The translations under genes were made by a program, and so were the position numbers. From the NCBI GenBank assembly GCA_907165135.1, contig OU015567.1, positions 12,963,001 through 13,027,000 of the forward strand: 64,000 nucleotides of DNA, in the 5' to 3' direction. The DNA comes from Oikopleura dioica (Eukaryota > Chordata > Appendicularia > Copelata > Oikopleuridae). Shown here in pieces: positions 25,054 through 37,300 of the stretch; position 1 is the first letter of the stretch; each line of letters opens with the position of its first letter. The notes beneath the pieces were generated by a model. That model made no database searches. It was not told where the DNA came from and worked only from the letters and a program-made list of their open reading frames with translations.

Positions 25054-26462
25054 TTTCCACTGATTATTTGGGATATTTTTGTTTTTCTTTGTGCGGAATG
25101 AGCAAATAAGTGGTGTGAGTTTTAGTGTTCCGAAATTGCTTATATGCTTTGAGAACTACAACTTAGGGGCGCTAGCGACGCGCGGTGTGTTTCGCGTCGA
25201 GGATGATGGCGCCCTGATTGACTTTTAGTCGTGATAAGGTTCTTTCAATTTCGTCTTCGACCACTGAAGTGCAGATTCTGGTATCAAAATTACATTCTCG
25301 CGCATGGATAGATGAATTCTCAGAATCTATCGAGTAGTTGCATCTGCATACAGTATGCAGCATACTGATGAATATTCTTCGGGGATCATTTAACAAAAAA
25401 CATATGAATATATAATGTGACGTATATTTCTTAATAACTTATTATTATTGAAAGAAACTTTTCTACGTAAAAATATAATGGAACATAACATAACATAGTT
25501 TTATGTAATGTGAATTTTCTGTTATCCTTCTTAATCATACCGATATAATCATAACTGTATGAGATACAGTGTATATAAAGACAGATTGTAGGTGTACCTA
25601 GCAATGTAAGTTTCGCCCATGTCGTCACACTATCAACTGATTGTATATCATAGCTATATATAAAAGGCTACATATTATATAGCCTACAAATCCTACTATC
25701 ATCCTGTGATTCTATAGAAGTCAGTCTATCAGTCTAATACAATCAGTAGTCTATCAGAAACAGAAATTTATATGTATAGACTATACAGTATAGTATATTC
25801 TATGTATAAGTATAACATATTCTAAAAAATCCTCAATAAGAATCATAGCGTTAGAATGAAGTGCGTCTCCAGGAAAGAAGCTTACTACTGTCGAAAAATT
25901 CTCTACCCTTTATCCGCCAATGACCTTTTATGGTCGGAACTAATTTTGATTCCCTTTGAAAATGTCATTAGTCAATAGTTACGACTGTCGCAGAAAATTT
26001 AACTCACTGTTACTTATTGCTTCTATTGCTCTGTAAAGTTGACATCGTCAACCAAATGATTAGTAAAATAACTTTTTGACTGAATAATTTCATGTAGGTT
26101 TATTAATGAAAGCATTCAGATTAGTATTGTTCTGATAGCATGCTCTCCAGTCACCAGACGAAGCGCAACTTTGAAGCCAGAAGATTGCCACATAATCTTA
26201 ATAGTATTTAGGCATATAGGGTATATGATATACCGTAAATCATATATTTAGGCATCTATAAAAGGCGTGTCTCTCGGTACGTCTCGTCGTTGAAATTCTC
26301 TTGACCGTTTAGGATGAGTCGAAATAGCTCGATTTTGACAAACGCGATATATCATATAGAATGGTATATGATGGGATATATCATATATGGAATTTTTATA
26401 ATTTATCAATAACGTAATGTTCAACGAAATCTCCTATGTGGACATTGAATTTCCATAAATTT
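25054..26462. other. AT-rich intergenic region with short repeats
   Basis: No gene supported. 25430-25860 is very AT-rich with small palindromes (for example GGCTACATATTATATAGCC near 25668). 26210-26400 has several copies of TATATCATATA-like words. A minus-strand 74-codon frame at 25172-25396 is not convincing. Confidence 0.45.
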
Positions 26463-29217
26463 TCACTTACTGATGCTCCAGAAATAATAAATGCTTCCCA
26501 CGATAGCCACAAAGCAATAGACATAAAGCTTACTTGGGATCCAGTCTAGCAATAAAATCTAGTCAATGTTATCAGTTTGATGTCTTTGGATCCCAAACAG
26601 TAGACTGTCTATTATCAGCGCGATGTACCTCCACTCATCACTTACAGTACTTTCATCGTCGTTTTGCTGCATCGTTGTAGTGATGAAATCTAAATGAACC
26701 GCCTCAACCTCTTGAATAGTAACGCACATTCTCAGTTTTAAAAGCCGCTTTCTGAATTTCTATTTTAAGTTCTCTCAGCAGCTGCGAATGTAATCATATG
26801 GAAACAACGCTTTTGAAATTGGGAGCAGTTCTTAAGTTCTTCAATTTGATTGTAATCGTTTTGGTATTGAATCAATTTTGAGATTAAGCTTACCGATAGC
26901 TTCTACCGCTGGCCTGAAACGGGCTTCTTTCTCTAATACCGTATTAACTTGTTTTCGTGAAACGAAGCCCGATTCCTGAGTTCTCGCGCTAATGGCCGTG
27001 TTGTATTTCGCACTGATGTCGACATCGCCTTTCTATCTTGAGAATAATCTTCAATTGTACCTCGTTTACGCACGTATAACAAAGAGATTAGACCTCGTGC
27101 TTTTTAGAACTTGATTTCAATGAAAATTACGATCCTGAACAACCAAATAGCTTCGAATGGGTGTTAAACATAATTTCTGACGCTACAGCTTTTCCCCCGT
27201 CTTCTTCAAGCTCTAGTTCGTAGCACATTGATGTCGTTTTCGCTAGAGAATCGTTAGATATAGAATGGAAGATGTTCCCTTACTATCTTCTCCGTGAGAG
27301 TTTCTTCTTGGCATATCAATTTCAAAAGGAGGGGGTCTCTTGATATTCAAATATCTCGCGATGTAGTCAATGAAGATGACTTGAAAATATCGAGGAAGCT
27401 TGTGAGTCGCGCTCGATCGGAAGTGTACATTACAAACGACGACGCTCATAATCACGGAGAAAGATACCATCATGATTGTAAACAGCAGATAGCTACTTTT
27501 GAAAGGCTCATTTAAGCAATTAGATTTTATCCTTTTAATAAATCTGTCTAAAATGGCGTAATAGTTTCTTGAATTAAATTTTTCAAGCCGTATCCTGAGA
27601 AGCGGTATTTCCATCGACGTTTCTGGAGTATGCTTACAAAGAAAATAAATCATAAGCTTCCGTCTGCCCTCACCTTAGCTAAGAGCGTAAGAAAGACTGT
27701 CTGTCCGATCAAAATGGAAATTGAAAGCGTCATTTTTTCGCAGGCATCCGTTGGGAGGTAGAAGACGAAAATAGAGAGGAAGAACATTAGCCATATAGGG
27801 AGAATCATGCTAAAAGATATCATTCGATTTTCTTTAAGGGCAAAGCTGTGACATAGCTATGGGTGTAAGCTGTGACATTTATCAAAATATTTGACAGATG
27901 CTCTTATGAGCGATGACTGAGTTAACGGAAAAAGCTACAAGGAAGGAAAAAGAATCTTCGAGGTCATACTTACTTCAGGATGTAGAATAGGGGCATTCGT
28001 TGGAAGTGATATTCAAAGTGAATCTCCTTGAAAGACAGGTCGGAGTCCATAGAATCGACAATCGAGATATTTGTTCGCAACTTTAATTGGCTTTTTAACA
28101 TACTTTTTTACAAACTTAAGGTACAAATGAATATAAGCCCGAGTCACAAAACCCACTCGGCAGAAACATTTGAGCCTTCAACATAAGAAGTTTCGCCGGC
28201 AAATGTTAGGTTGTAGTCGAGATATGAGTTTTCTGCTCAGGATAAAAAGTGTTCAACTACAAGTAGCTTGTTAGTAAGCAAGCAAAGCGTGTTAAAATGA
28301 TTGTCTTTCAGTAAGCCTTTCCAGAACCCATTCAGCGGAAACATTTGAGCCTTCTACATACGACGTTTCAAGAGCAAAGTCATAGTTAAAATCCAGATTG
28401 CGCGCGTCTAATTCTAGGGCTAAAGCAAGCGAGCGAGAGCAGGTTAACTTGAGCTTGAGCTTTATCCCGTAACAAAGTCGGTGGATCGGAAAATCAAACT
28501 GCATTTTTGTCGATCTATTTTTGATAAAAAATATAATTAGACTAGTAGCCATGGAGTTGACCGATTGATTCTCTAAGTCTATTTTCTGAAACCAATTATA
28601 ATTATCAAATCCTTTACAAAGGGAAAGACCTTGACATTCAGCGAGCAAGTAGATTTATAAAGAGCTGCAGATAATTCTTCAAGAATAGATCTATCATAGA
28701 TGTACAATTATATGAAACATAGTAATTCAATTTTACTTTGCCTTGGATCCAATACACATTATCCAAGACAATTAATATACAAGAAGCTTTTACGCATATA
28801 AATATCGTGAATAAAGGTAGATTTATGCAATCATGAATTATTCGCCGGCACTCTTATTTTCGAAGAACCTATCCTGGCGGCATCCATGAAATATATCCAG
28901 TGTTGTAGAGCTTCAACTTCGTTTTGAACTTAGTTTCAAACACACCGTCCTTGTTGTTGTAGAACACCGTTCCAGGCTTCCAAATTAATTGGCTATTGAT
29001 ATTCGTCACCGATATATTGCTATTAATTAATGAGAAAAACGAAAATCAATTAAAGGTACTTATAGTCTTCTGGATTCCAGCTAAGGCGTTCATCAGTCCA
29101 GTCAACCACGTTATATCCTATTAATTGCTTTAGATGAGCAATAAAATCGTATGGCTTACCGGCCATGACAATTTCTTCCTCTCGCATCTTTATTGTAAGA
29201 AGGCGTTGAACAACCAT
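26463..29217 (-). CDS. Cys-loop ligand-gated channel subunit, nicotinic receptor type
   Basis: The exons reproduce the family order: DWTDERLSWNPEDY (about 29080-29110), WKPGTVFYNNKDGVFE, GYISWMPP, the first half of the Cys-loop (ALYKSTCSLNVKVFPF, exon starting 28664), its second half (DRQKCSLIF), the loop-F region (exon 28413-28322), pre-M1 HFQRMPLFYIL, M1, M2 (EKMTLSISILIGQTVFLTLL), M3 (YLLFTIMMVSFSVIMSVVVC), and M4 (LYVYCFVAIVGSIYYFW, stop at 26463). No adjacent Cys pair is seen before M1, so this is a non-alpha-like subunit. Position 20' at the outer end of M2 is Lys. Several introns begin with GA. The ATG at 29217 lacks a signal peptide, so a 5' exon is probably missing. Confidence 0.85.
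28147..28232 (-). repeat. second, diverged copy of a receptor exon
   Basis: This 86-nt frame lies in the intron after exon 28413-28322 and repeats its end: both encode ETSYVEGSNVSAEWVL. Both copies are preceded by an acceptor and open in the same phase. The copy at 28147-28232 has no evident in-phase donor. It is a tandem exon duplication, either an alternative exon or a decayed one. Confidence 0.7.
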
Positions 29218-30130
29218 GGCTCAGGTGGAGGTTTTTTTTAATAGCTCTAATACAATTCACAAAGATTATATAAAGTGATAAAACCGTAAAGTGATTTTCT
29301 ACCGCGCTTGAATAGACAAGCATTTTTGATTATATAATAAAATCATCCGATGATAATTGAAAAGAAACGAGATGAACTTCATGGAATTTGTATAACCTCC
29401 GTCCCGAAATTAACTATAATTGGCGACTGCATTCCATCCTCCATCATTTGATTTGAAAACGGAGCGATGTTCTTTTCTAATAAAATTCAAAACATAAAAT
29501 TTGCAAAAATTATTGAAAGATACCATAGCCGGAGAGAATCGTCTTTTGTAATTTATTCTCCCACCATCCAGGCGGAAGCTGAGGACGAATCATTTTCGCA
29601 ATATTTTGTGCATTTGCAAGATGAAATACGAATAGGGCAATTAGCGTACTTTTCATTCTCTTTCGCTCTTATTTTTTGCGTATTTTCGCACCTCCTAGTT
29701 AGCGCCCATGGCCAGCTGATAGCGCGATTTGCAGCTTTTTCTTTTAGGTAGAGGATGAAAGGAACCATCCTGTAAAAGACACAAGGTCTTAAGGGGATGG
29801 TGGTCGAGAATCGTATTTCTTTCAACAAGAAGAAGATCTTGGTCTTCTTAGTTGATGATCATGATTTTTCCTACCAACGCACCAAAAGATTATGGAAATT
29901 GACGTTTTTCCGTCAACGTTAAGTATTTTCTCTTCCTAATTTCGATGAGTAGAACTTGACCAAATAGTGAGGCGAATAATTTATTGGCAAAATCATAACT
30001 TATTGATGAAGAGGCAGCGTTTTGAGAACACTGTGGTATGAGAAGATCAGTTGTAGTAATGTGGCTTTATACCAGTATAAAGCAGAAAAATGGCAGTTTG
30101 AGAAGAGGGTAAATTTTTGTACAGTTTAGT
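29218..30130. other. intergenic; 3' UTR of the giant gene and possible receptor 5' exon
   Basis: AATAAA on the minus strand at 29980-29985 suits the giant gene ending at 30131. A plus-strand 94-codon frame at 29467-29751 has a hydrophobic middle but no family. A missing signal-peptide exon of the receptor may lie here. Confidence 0.4.
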
Positions 30131-31330
30131 TTAAGTGTGTTTGGATTATTATTGTTTCGTAAAAAACTTGAGAGCGTAGCGTCGTATGTGAATATTGTCG
30201 GTGTAATTCCATTCTTAAATTAGGGCTTGGGAGCCAATAAGTTTCAGAAGCTCTTACCTATAGATATTGAAGTTTCCTTGGTATTGAGCAAATATGGTTG
30301 GTCGCCCGAATGCTCGCCAATTTGACGTTTTGAGCAGCCAAAGCCGGCAAAGATTCGCACGACATCAGAGGGGTCCGACCTGAACTCTTCGAAATCAAGG
30401 GTGATTGGCTTGCCATCGGGAGAATCAATTTTGTAGATGCATTTTCCTTGTCCTTAAATCAAACATGAAAGAATTTAGCCTCGTTTGTCGCAATACCTGT
30501 CCAGCTCTGAGGGTGATTTTCGGAAAATAAGAATCTTGGAGTTGCGAGCGCAGTTTGAAATTTTGGACTGCCACATTCGAGGATGCTCTCACAGTTTTCT
30601 TCGTCTTCTCCGTCCGCGCAATCATTGATACCATTGCAGACCTAACATCAAATGATTGCTGGATCTTTATTTAGGACTTACAAATTCCGGCGAGATGCAA
30701 TAAACTTGGCGCATTCCTGTGGACTTGCACTTGAACTGACCCTCGCATGGATAGACTCCATCGACAGCGATTTCTTCGCGGAAGCTTTCGAATCTCATGT
30801 CGAGCAAAGAGTTCTCCGTTTCCATATCGATTTGAAGAGTCAGCGTACCGCCTGGCGACGACGAAAAATACTTCGGCACGGTCTTGTAGACAAGCCATGT
30901 GTGGTTGATGGAGTCAAATGTTGAGACTTTGAATTTCCGGTCGGAAACAAGCTTGTCTATTCGAATGATATTGATGGAATTTGGTGAAGACGGAATGATC
31001 CAACGGCATTTTGTAACATCTGTTGATACGGATACCTTGTTTATAGATTAATTTATGTATTTCTACTACTTTTATAACTCTACAAAATAATATCTGATAT
31101 TTATTGGGGCCAATATTAAAATAAAAAGGAAAATAAAATCGAAAGTTGTTTTTTTTTTCAGACTTACTGATGTTCCTATTTTTTCAATCCAAGAACTGCC
31201 GCCACACCCCGAGTCACATTCCCGCTCATCGGTTCCGTCCGAGCAGTCGACTTGGCCGTTGCAGACGTTCTTCCGGTCGATACAAACCCGATCTTTTTTA
31301 CACAAGAATTGTCCAGGGCATTCTTGTTGA
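30131..31330 (-). other. LDLa, CUB, LDLa, CUB-like tail of the giant protein
   Basis: CVDRKNVC-type LDLa (CNGQVDCSDGTDERECD), a CUB (KCRWIIPSSPNSINIIRI), another LDLa (VCNGINDCADGEDEENC), and a last CUB-like unit (GKCIYKIDSPDGKPITLDFE) that runs to TAA at 30131. The last exon after the donor near 30258 is short and its frame is the least certain. Confidence 0.65.
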
Positions 31331-34300
31331 ACCCATTTCGTGAGACCCTTAGTATCACGTCATCGTAAAGACCTTATAAAAGCTCTATTTCGTTACCTGA
31401 ATATCCGAGACAACATTGAGTCCAGCCCTCATACTTGGCCAAGTCGCAGAGCGTCCTTCTATGTCACCGTCATTTGGTTGCGTTATTCCAATCAAGTGCC
31501 ATTTTTGATTCCACGACTGACAAAAGAGTCCAGTGCCGTGGTCATCGTGAAATGGCTGGACAAGGAGCATTCTGTAACCAGCTTTGAGCACGTCTTCGTC
31601 GCTTGATGTTACTAAAGCGAGACATGAGTTTCTTAACGTTCTCGAATATTGTGTAACAGTAAGTAACGCCTGTAAGAATTTTTTACCTGGAACCATGCTC
31701 TGCCATTTCGTAAACGTATCCCCGAGCAGATCTCTTCTATGCCCAACAAGTTGGCAAAGATGCGGCTTCTCCAAAGCAAAGTCAAATCGATGCGTTTCAT
31801 CAAAATCGAAACAAACTGGATACTGCATGATCTCCTCCGAGCTTTCAATTCCAATTAAAGCCATATTGCCATGATCCTCGAGATCGGAATTATGCAGGAT
31901 AATTTGCGTTACTCGTTGAATTACCAAGTCGCCTTGAACGGAAAAGTGTTCTATTTTTGTTTTTTCAATTGGAGGTTATTATTGATAGAATCATATTCTA
32001 TTTGTCATTCAAAGACACGACGAAACGGAATCGCTCTGGAAAAAAGTAATTTATGAAAAAACATTCCTATGCTGAAGTCTTTCGTCGTGACGTTTATATC
32101 GTACTCATCATCGTTTTCCTCTTGACAGCCTCCATAAGACATCCATGACGTTTTCGATTTTGTCCTTGTTACTCCTTTTTGAACACATCTAGCGGAGGTG
32201 ATGTACCAGTCTTTTGCGACCATATGAACCGAGCATTCAAACTTACTTTCATCGGTTATAAATGCGCGTTTTGTGCATAATCTCTGTATCATAAAATGAT
32301 CTTATATATCATATATTATACATGTATATGATACATGTATATGATATATGACATTTTTTACATCAGATATGCTACATATCATATGTAATTATTTCATCAT
32401 ATATGGCTTAAAATTTGGATAATAGTAGATTTTCAAATCGATGCATCTCTAGTTGAGATCGGTCCATCAGTGCAATTATCTGATTTTAAAATAGAAAAGA
32501 GGTAGTTTCTGAAGATTCTATTTATAATGTTACTTTCTTTGAAGAAAACTCCATAGAAAGCCTCATCTTAATTATTTTATCGCATAAACTTACATTAACA
32601 TTCCAATATCAAATGGTTACATGTCTTAAAATAGATGCATAAACCGGCTCCTATTGAAGTGAAGAGATGCAGTCCAAGCCCATCTATATTGAACATTCAT
32701 GAATCTTGCCCTTCCAATAGCCCAACCCATAGATCTAATATAAAAATGATTGTAAACACGGATGTTAACAAGACGAACCTTGGTTCAGGATCAGGGAGCC
32801 CACAAACCGGCGATTCTGTGACTGTAGAGCAGCCAGCCTCATCGGCGCCGTATCGACAATCCCACTTTCCATCGCATAATTTTTGAGTCTCCTCGCCATC
32901 GCAGAAATTAACATAGTTGTCTTCTCGACAAGCGGCGAGATTCTTGTACGATTTATCCTCACAAAAAGTTTCATAAACTTCTTTAGATTCTTCAGACAAA
33001 CAGTTTTCCTCGTCCGCTGAATTTGGGCAGTCGGAGTAGCCATCGCAGCGGAACTCAGATAAGATACACGTAAAGGCGTCATCCTCGCAGTCGAATAGAC
33101 CGTCTCCCGTACAATCTCGGCATTTTCCTTGAGAAATTTTAATTTGGTCTAAGGCCATGTCGCTTCTATATCCGGCGCCCGCCTCGGCTTCCCAGACGAG
33201 ATTGAATTTGGTGTACGGATAGAACGTAAGAGACACTTGCTCCCATGGCTCTTCTTCTTCTTCGACTCGCTGTTGCCCATGCTGCTCCCAGAGTAAACTT
33301 TTCCGTCTGCCTTCATATTCTTCATTCACGAGAAACAGTCTCAGCGTGCCCATATCGCTGCCATACATATCGAAATAAAACTGAATACAGTGAGGATCCA
33401 GATCAAGATTAACATTGTCCGCTTCTCCGAAATAATCAATAGTGGGCGTGAATACTCGACCAAGGCTGCCTTCGTTCTTGTCTGTCGCTTCGAAATAAAT
33501 ATAATAGCCAGTAAGGGAAACGTCGTATGGAGGGCCAGTCTCTGAGGATGGGGTTCCATCCCGCATTCGAATCCACTCGGCAGTGTTGCCAATACCATTG
33601 TGAAAGTCGCACATGTCAAAGTCGAAATTGCAGGTGAAAAGAACATTCGCTGGCATTGGCGTTGTTGGAGGTCGTTGTATAAGCAGCACGTGAATTTCGA
33701 ACCCCTCGTAGCCGTGCACGTTGTCCGACAAAAAGTGCAGACGCGCTTTTGTGCTTCTGACTTCAAGTCGACTCGGGACTTCTTTGCCCAAAGCGCCACA
33801 AAGTTTCATGCCCCAGCCATTGTTTCCCTCGGAAATCGAGAGAGAATCGAATTGGCACTCGTTTGATTCTTCAACATGAAACTGTTTGACGTCAAGTTCC
33901 ATCATTAGTTCCTCATTGCTTATTCCAATCTCCCAGATACAATCGGCATTTGTCGGATAACCATTTGGAAATCCGGGGGATTTTAGAACAAGAACTCCAT
34001 TTCGAATATCAGATGTATAAGGACACGTCGCATTGTAGCTCGGCACAAGATTTTCCGCAGCGGTTGTATAAGTGGACGGAGCATTGGTACTGGTGGAATA
34101 CATGAAGGATGAATCAAACTCATTAGAATTATCGATGACGTAATCTTCAACGCGGAAGTACAGCAGAAAGCCAAGATGTTTATTCGTGTAATTGATGTCT
34201 TGATCGGTGGAGAAGCGAATAGTCACTGCTCCGTCAAATACCGGCTCCGGCGCTCCGTACATTTGAAGGCCAGGAGCGTATTCACGGCCGATTCGAATTG

Positions 34301-37300
34301 TTCCCAGTGAATCTGTAACGTCTAAATCGTCGTATTCGAACTCAAGATCCAATGTTTCGAACTCGAGGACCACTCGTTGATGCGCCTTCGCATCTATCAT
34401 CCAAATACATTCCTTATTTAGCGGTTTAGTTTCGAAGAAAATAATGTAGAATTTGGAGTCCAAATTTTGGACTCAAATGAACTTCAATGAGAATCGAAAG
34501 CGAATGATTCTTTAATATATTTTCTTTGCTGTGGACGAGGCTGAATCACTAAACCCTTCCTGATGCCCTGGGTAGGGATTCGGCCAGCTTGGGCTAGCTA
34601 TATAACCGGAAGTAGGGCCTAGTTTCCCGCCGCAGCTGCCGACAACTTCACTCGCCAATGCGTGACTTCGTCGCTGCTGATAGACCACATCGATGCGGAA
34701 GTAAGCCTCTACTTCAGTCAGCCCGACGAATTGAATGATGACCTGAGAACTTGTCTCAATCGGTGGCGGAAGCTCAGACCCAGAATATGAAGCATAGAAG
34801 TTATTTGGTAACATCTTGTCAAAATATATATGGAAGAGGCCGACGTCAGCTGGGATGTCGAACTCAGTAAATTCTTTTGAGGTTAGGTATGTTTATTCGA
34901 GCATTATTTACTTCCGGGGGAGACAAGACAAACTAATGCAACGTCTGGATTCTGATTCAAATTTCCGATATCTAACCTTCCTATCAACGTAATATACCCA
35001 TCTGCAGCTTTCGGTATAGTCCAAAGACATTTGCTCTCGGCAACGTTTTTCATAGATGTTCCCCATTCGAAATAGAAAGGCTCGTCTAGGAGAGGACCAC
35101 CACACTGGGAGTCAAGTCTTATTTGCGTATCTTCCATCGGCATTTCATCGAGAAGACGGTACTGAATTTGGAAACCAGCCCAAATATGCCAGAGCTACGA
35201 TATAGTTTTAATTTATGTGACATAAATTAGCTTCGTTCATATCATACCTTATGAGTACCAGACGTGAATCTGATGGTTATATCAGAGTCGTTTATATAAA
35301 GATTTTGACTGAATGCTGCATCGTCGAAGTGTCCGATTCCCGAGTAAGATTGAATAAGATTATCTGGCTGAACTTCACCGGCATAAATACGGAGTCTGCT
35401 TCTTGTTTCCTTAATTTCGGGTCATATTTATAAAAAATACCCTGTGTTTACCTCTTTAGGCAAAGCAAAATACAGCGGAGAGAGCTCAATCACACGTGCA
35501 GATTGCCTCATGATTTTTACCGTGCAGTCAATATCCGGTCCATATTCATTTGGCCAGCCGTCTGACTGGATAAAACCGGAACGTCCGCGTGCGACAACTG
35601 CACCACTACATATTGTACTCTCCGGTTTACGGGCAGTCAGTTCAGATGGTTCGGTATCTGTCTGGAAATTCGTCGTTTCCACAATCCAGTCCAAATATTT
35701 ATCAACCCTGGTCAATACATCAGGAGCATTCTTCTCCGCACACCCGCTTGACCAACTAACGATTCCTGTTAGGTAGAAGGTTCCGTTGTTTTCGCACATT
35801 AGAGGCCCGCCACTGTCACCATGACAGATTCCGACACCGCCGGTGTCCATCTTTCCAGCACACAACTGATTGTCTGTAATGGGTGAGCCGTTTCGAGCAA
35901 AATCAACATGCGAGTACTCCCCAACACCGCATTTCGAATTGGGAATAATGGGCGAAGAGACATCGTACATGATACTCGGGAACCCATTCACATTATCCTT
36001 ATGACGGGTAAAATATTATAACAACGAATATTCAAGAATTAAATTACCTTTGAGAGCTTTCCCCAACCAGCTAAATTACAAAGATTTCCTGGACCATGAA
36101 CGAATTTCAACGTTGGGAGGCATATCGGCTTAATTAAGTTCTATAGGTTTAATCAAGCTCGAATTCGAGTGCGAATAATTAGTCGGCACACATTTGTTTA
36201 ATTGCGAGTTTATGTTCTCTTAAACGCAATTCCAAAAACATGTTTTTGAACTTATCCTGAAGATATTTCGAAAAAGAGAGTTTTCTATCCAGCTGAACAA
36301 TTGCAATATCGTGATTCGGTACGTTCGAATCAGGGTAGTACTCTGGATGAATATAAGCTTGTTTCACACCACGACGAATAATCTCAGGAGATTTGTGATT
36401 GTTACCACCAACGAGGATGGTATGAACTTTGGGTAAATTCTTATCGAAGCAATGTCCTGCAGTGAGAACGAGTGAATCGCTTATGATCGCGCCACCACAG
36501 TTATGAACATTTCGAATTTGAAAGGACGCCATCCAGGGCCACTTGCCAAGATAAGTCTTTGACCCACCAACAATGCGGGTTACAGGGCGAGTGTTGACTT
36601 GTCGTTTGCCGCAAGCGTAGCTGGCACAATCTACTGTCCAGACCTTTCTCCCTGGACATGTTCCTGCCACAAGTTTGCCCTGAACCCAGTAATCTCCAGC
36701 AAGGTCATCAGTTTCAGGTAACGCGACAACAAAATTGTTGTTGTATGGAGAAACCAAGTTCTCATAATTAAAAGATGAAGCCGCCCAGAAGCCCATTTGA
36801 TAGCAGAGTCGATTAGCTATCTTTCTTGTGAAGTTTTTGTCAGCGCAGACTTGTGCCCAGCTTCCATCGATTTGTCGAACCTCTGCAACGTTAAACCCGT
36901 CGACTTGGTTCTCGCGAACGCAGTCAAGCTCGTCGTCTTCAGCCAAGCATCCAGGGTTTCCGTCACATTGGTAGTTGTCGTGAAGGCATTCGCCGTTCTT
37001 GCAAACAAACGAGCAATATGAATCATCGACTTGCTCGTACGAAATGAGCGGCATAGCATTTATCTGACCGTCGGCAGTAATCAAGACCAAATTAAAATCA
37101 ACGATTATAGTGGCTTCGTTGCTGTTCAAGAGATATTCTTTGACGACAGTGCCATTTATACCCTGCTCCAAATCGACAGAAACTCCGCCGTAATAAGAAT
37201 CAAGCGTTTTCAATCCTTCGAACATTGTCATGAATTTGATCTGATCAAGATCGCCAAACATTGTGACCTTCACAGCGATTTTCTTGCCCGGTCTTCCATG

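Noticed and set aside
28292-28648. 118-codon frame read as one exon of the receptor
   Set aside because: It runs through two introns; the loop-F part is real, but the first half is out of phase with the Cys-loop found in the next frame.
32697-32790. C-terminal transmembrane segment of a shorter protein ending at 32697
   Set aside because: The hydrophobic stretch is read through a GT-AG intron (donor just after CGLPDPEPR). Removing it joins the light-chain motif to a degenerate S1 domain, which is the expected domain order.
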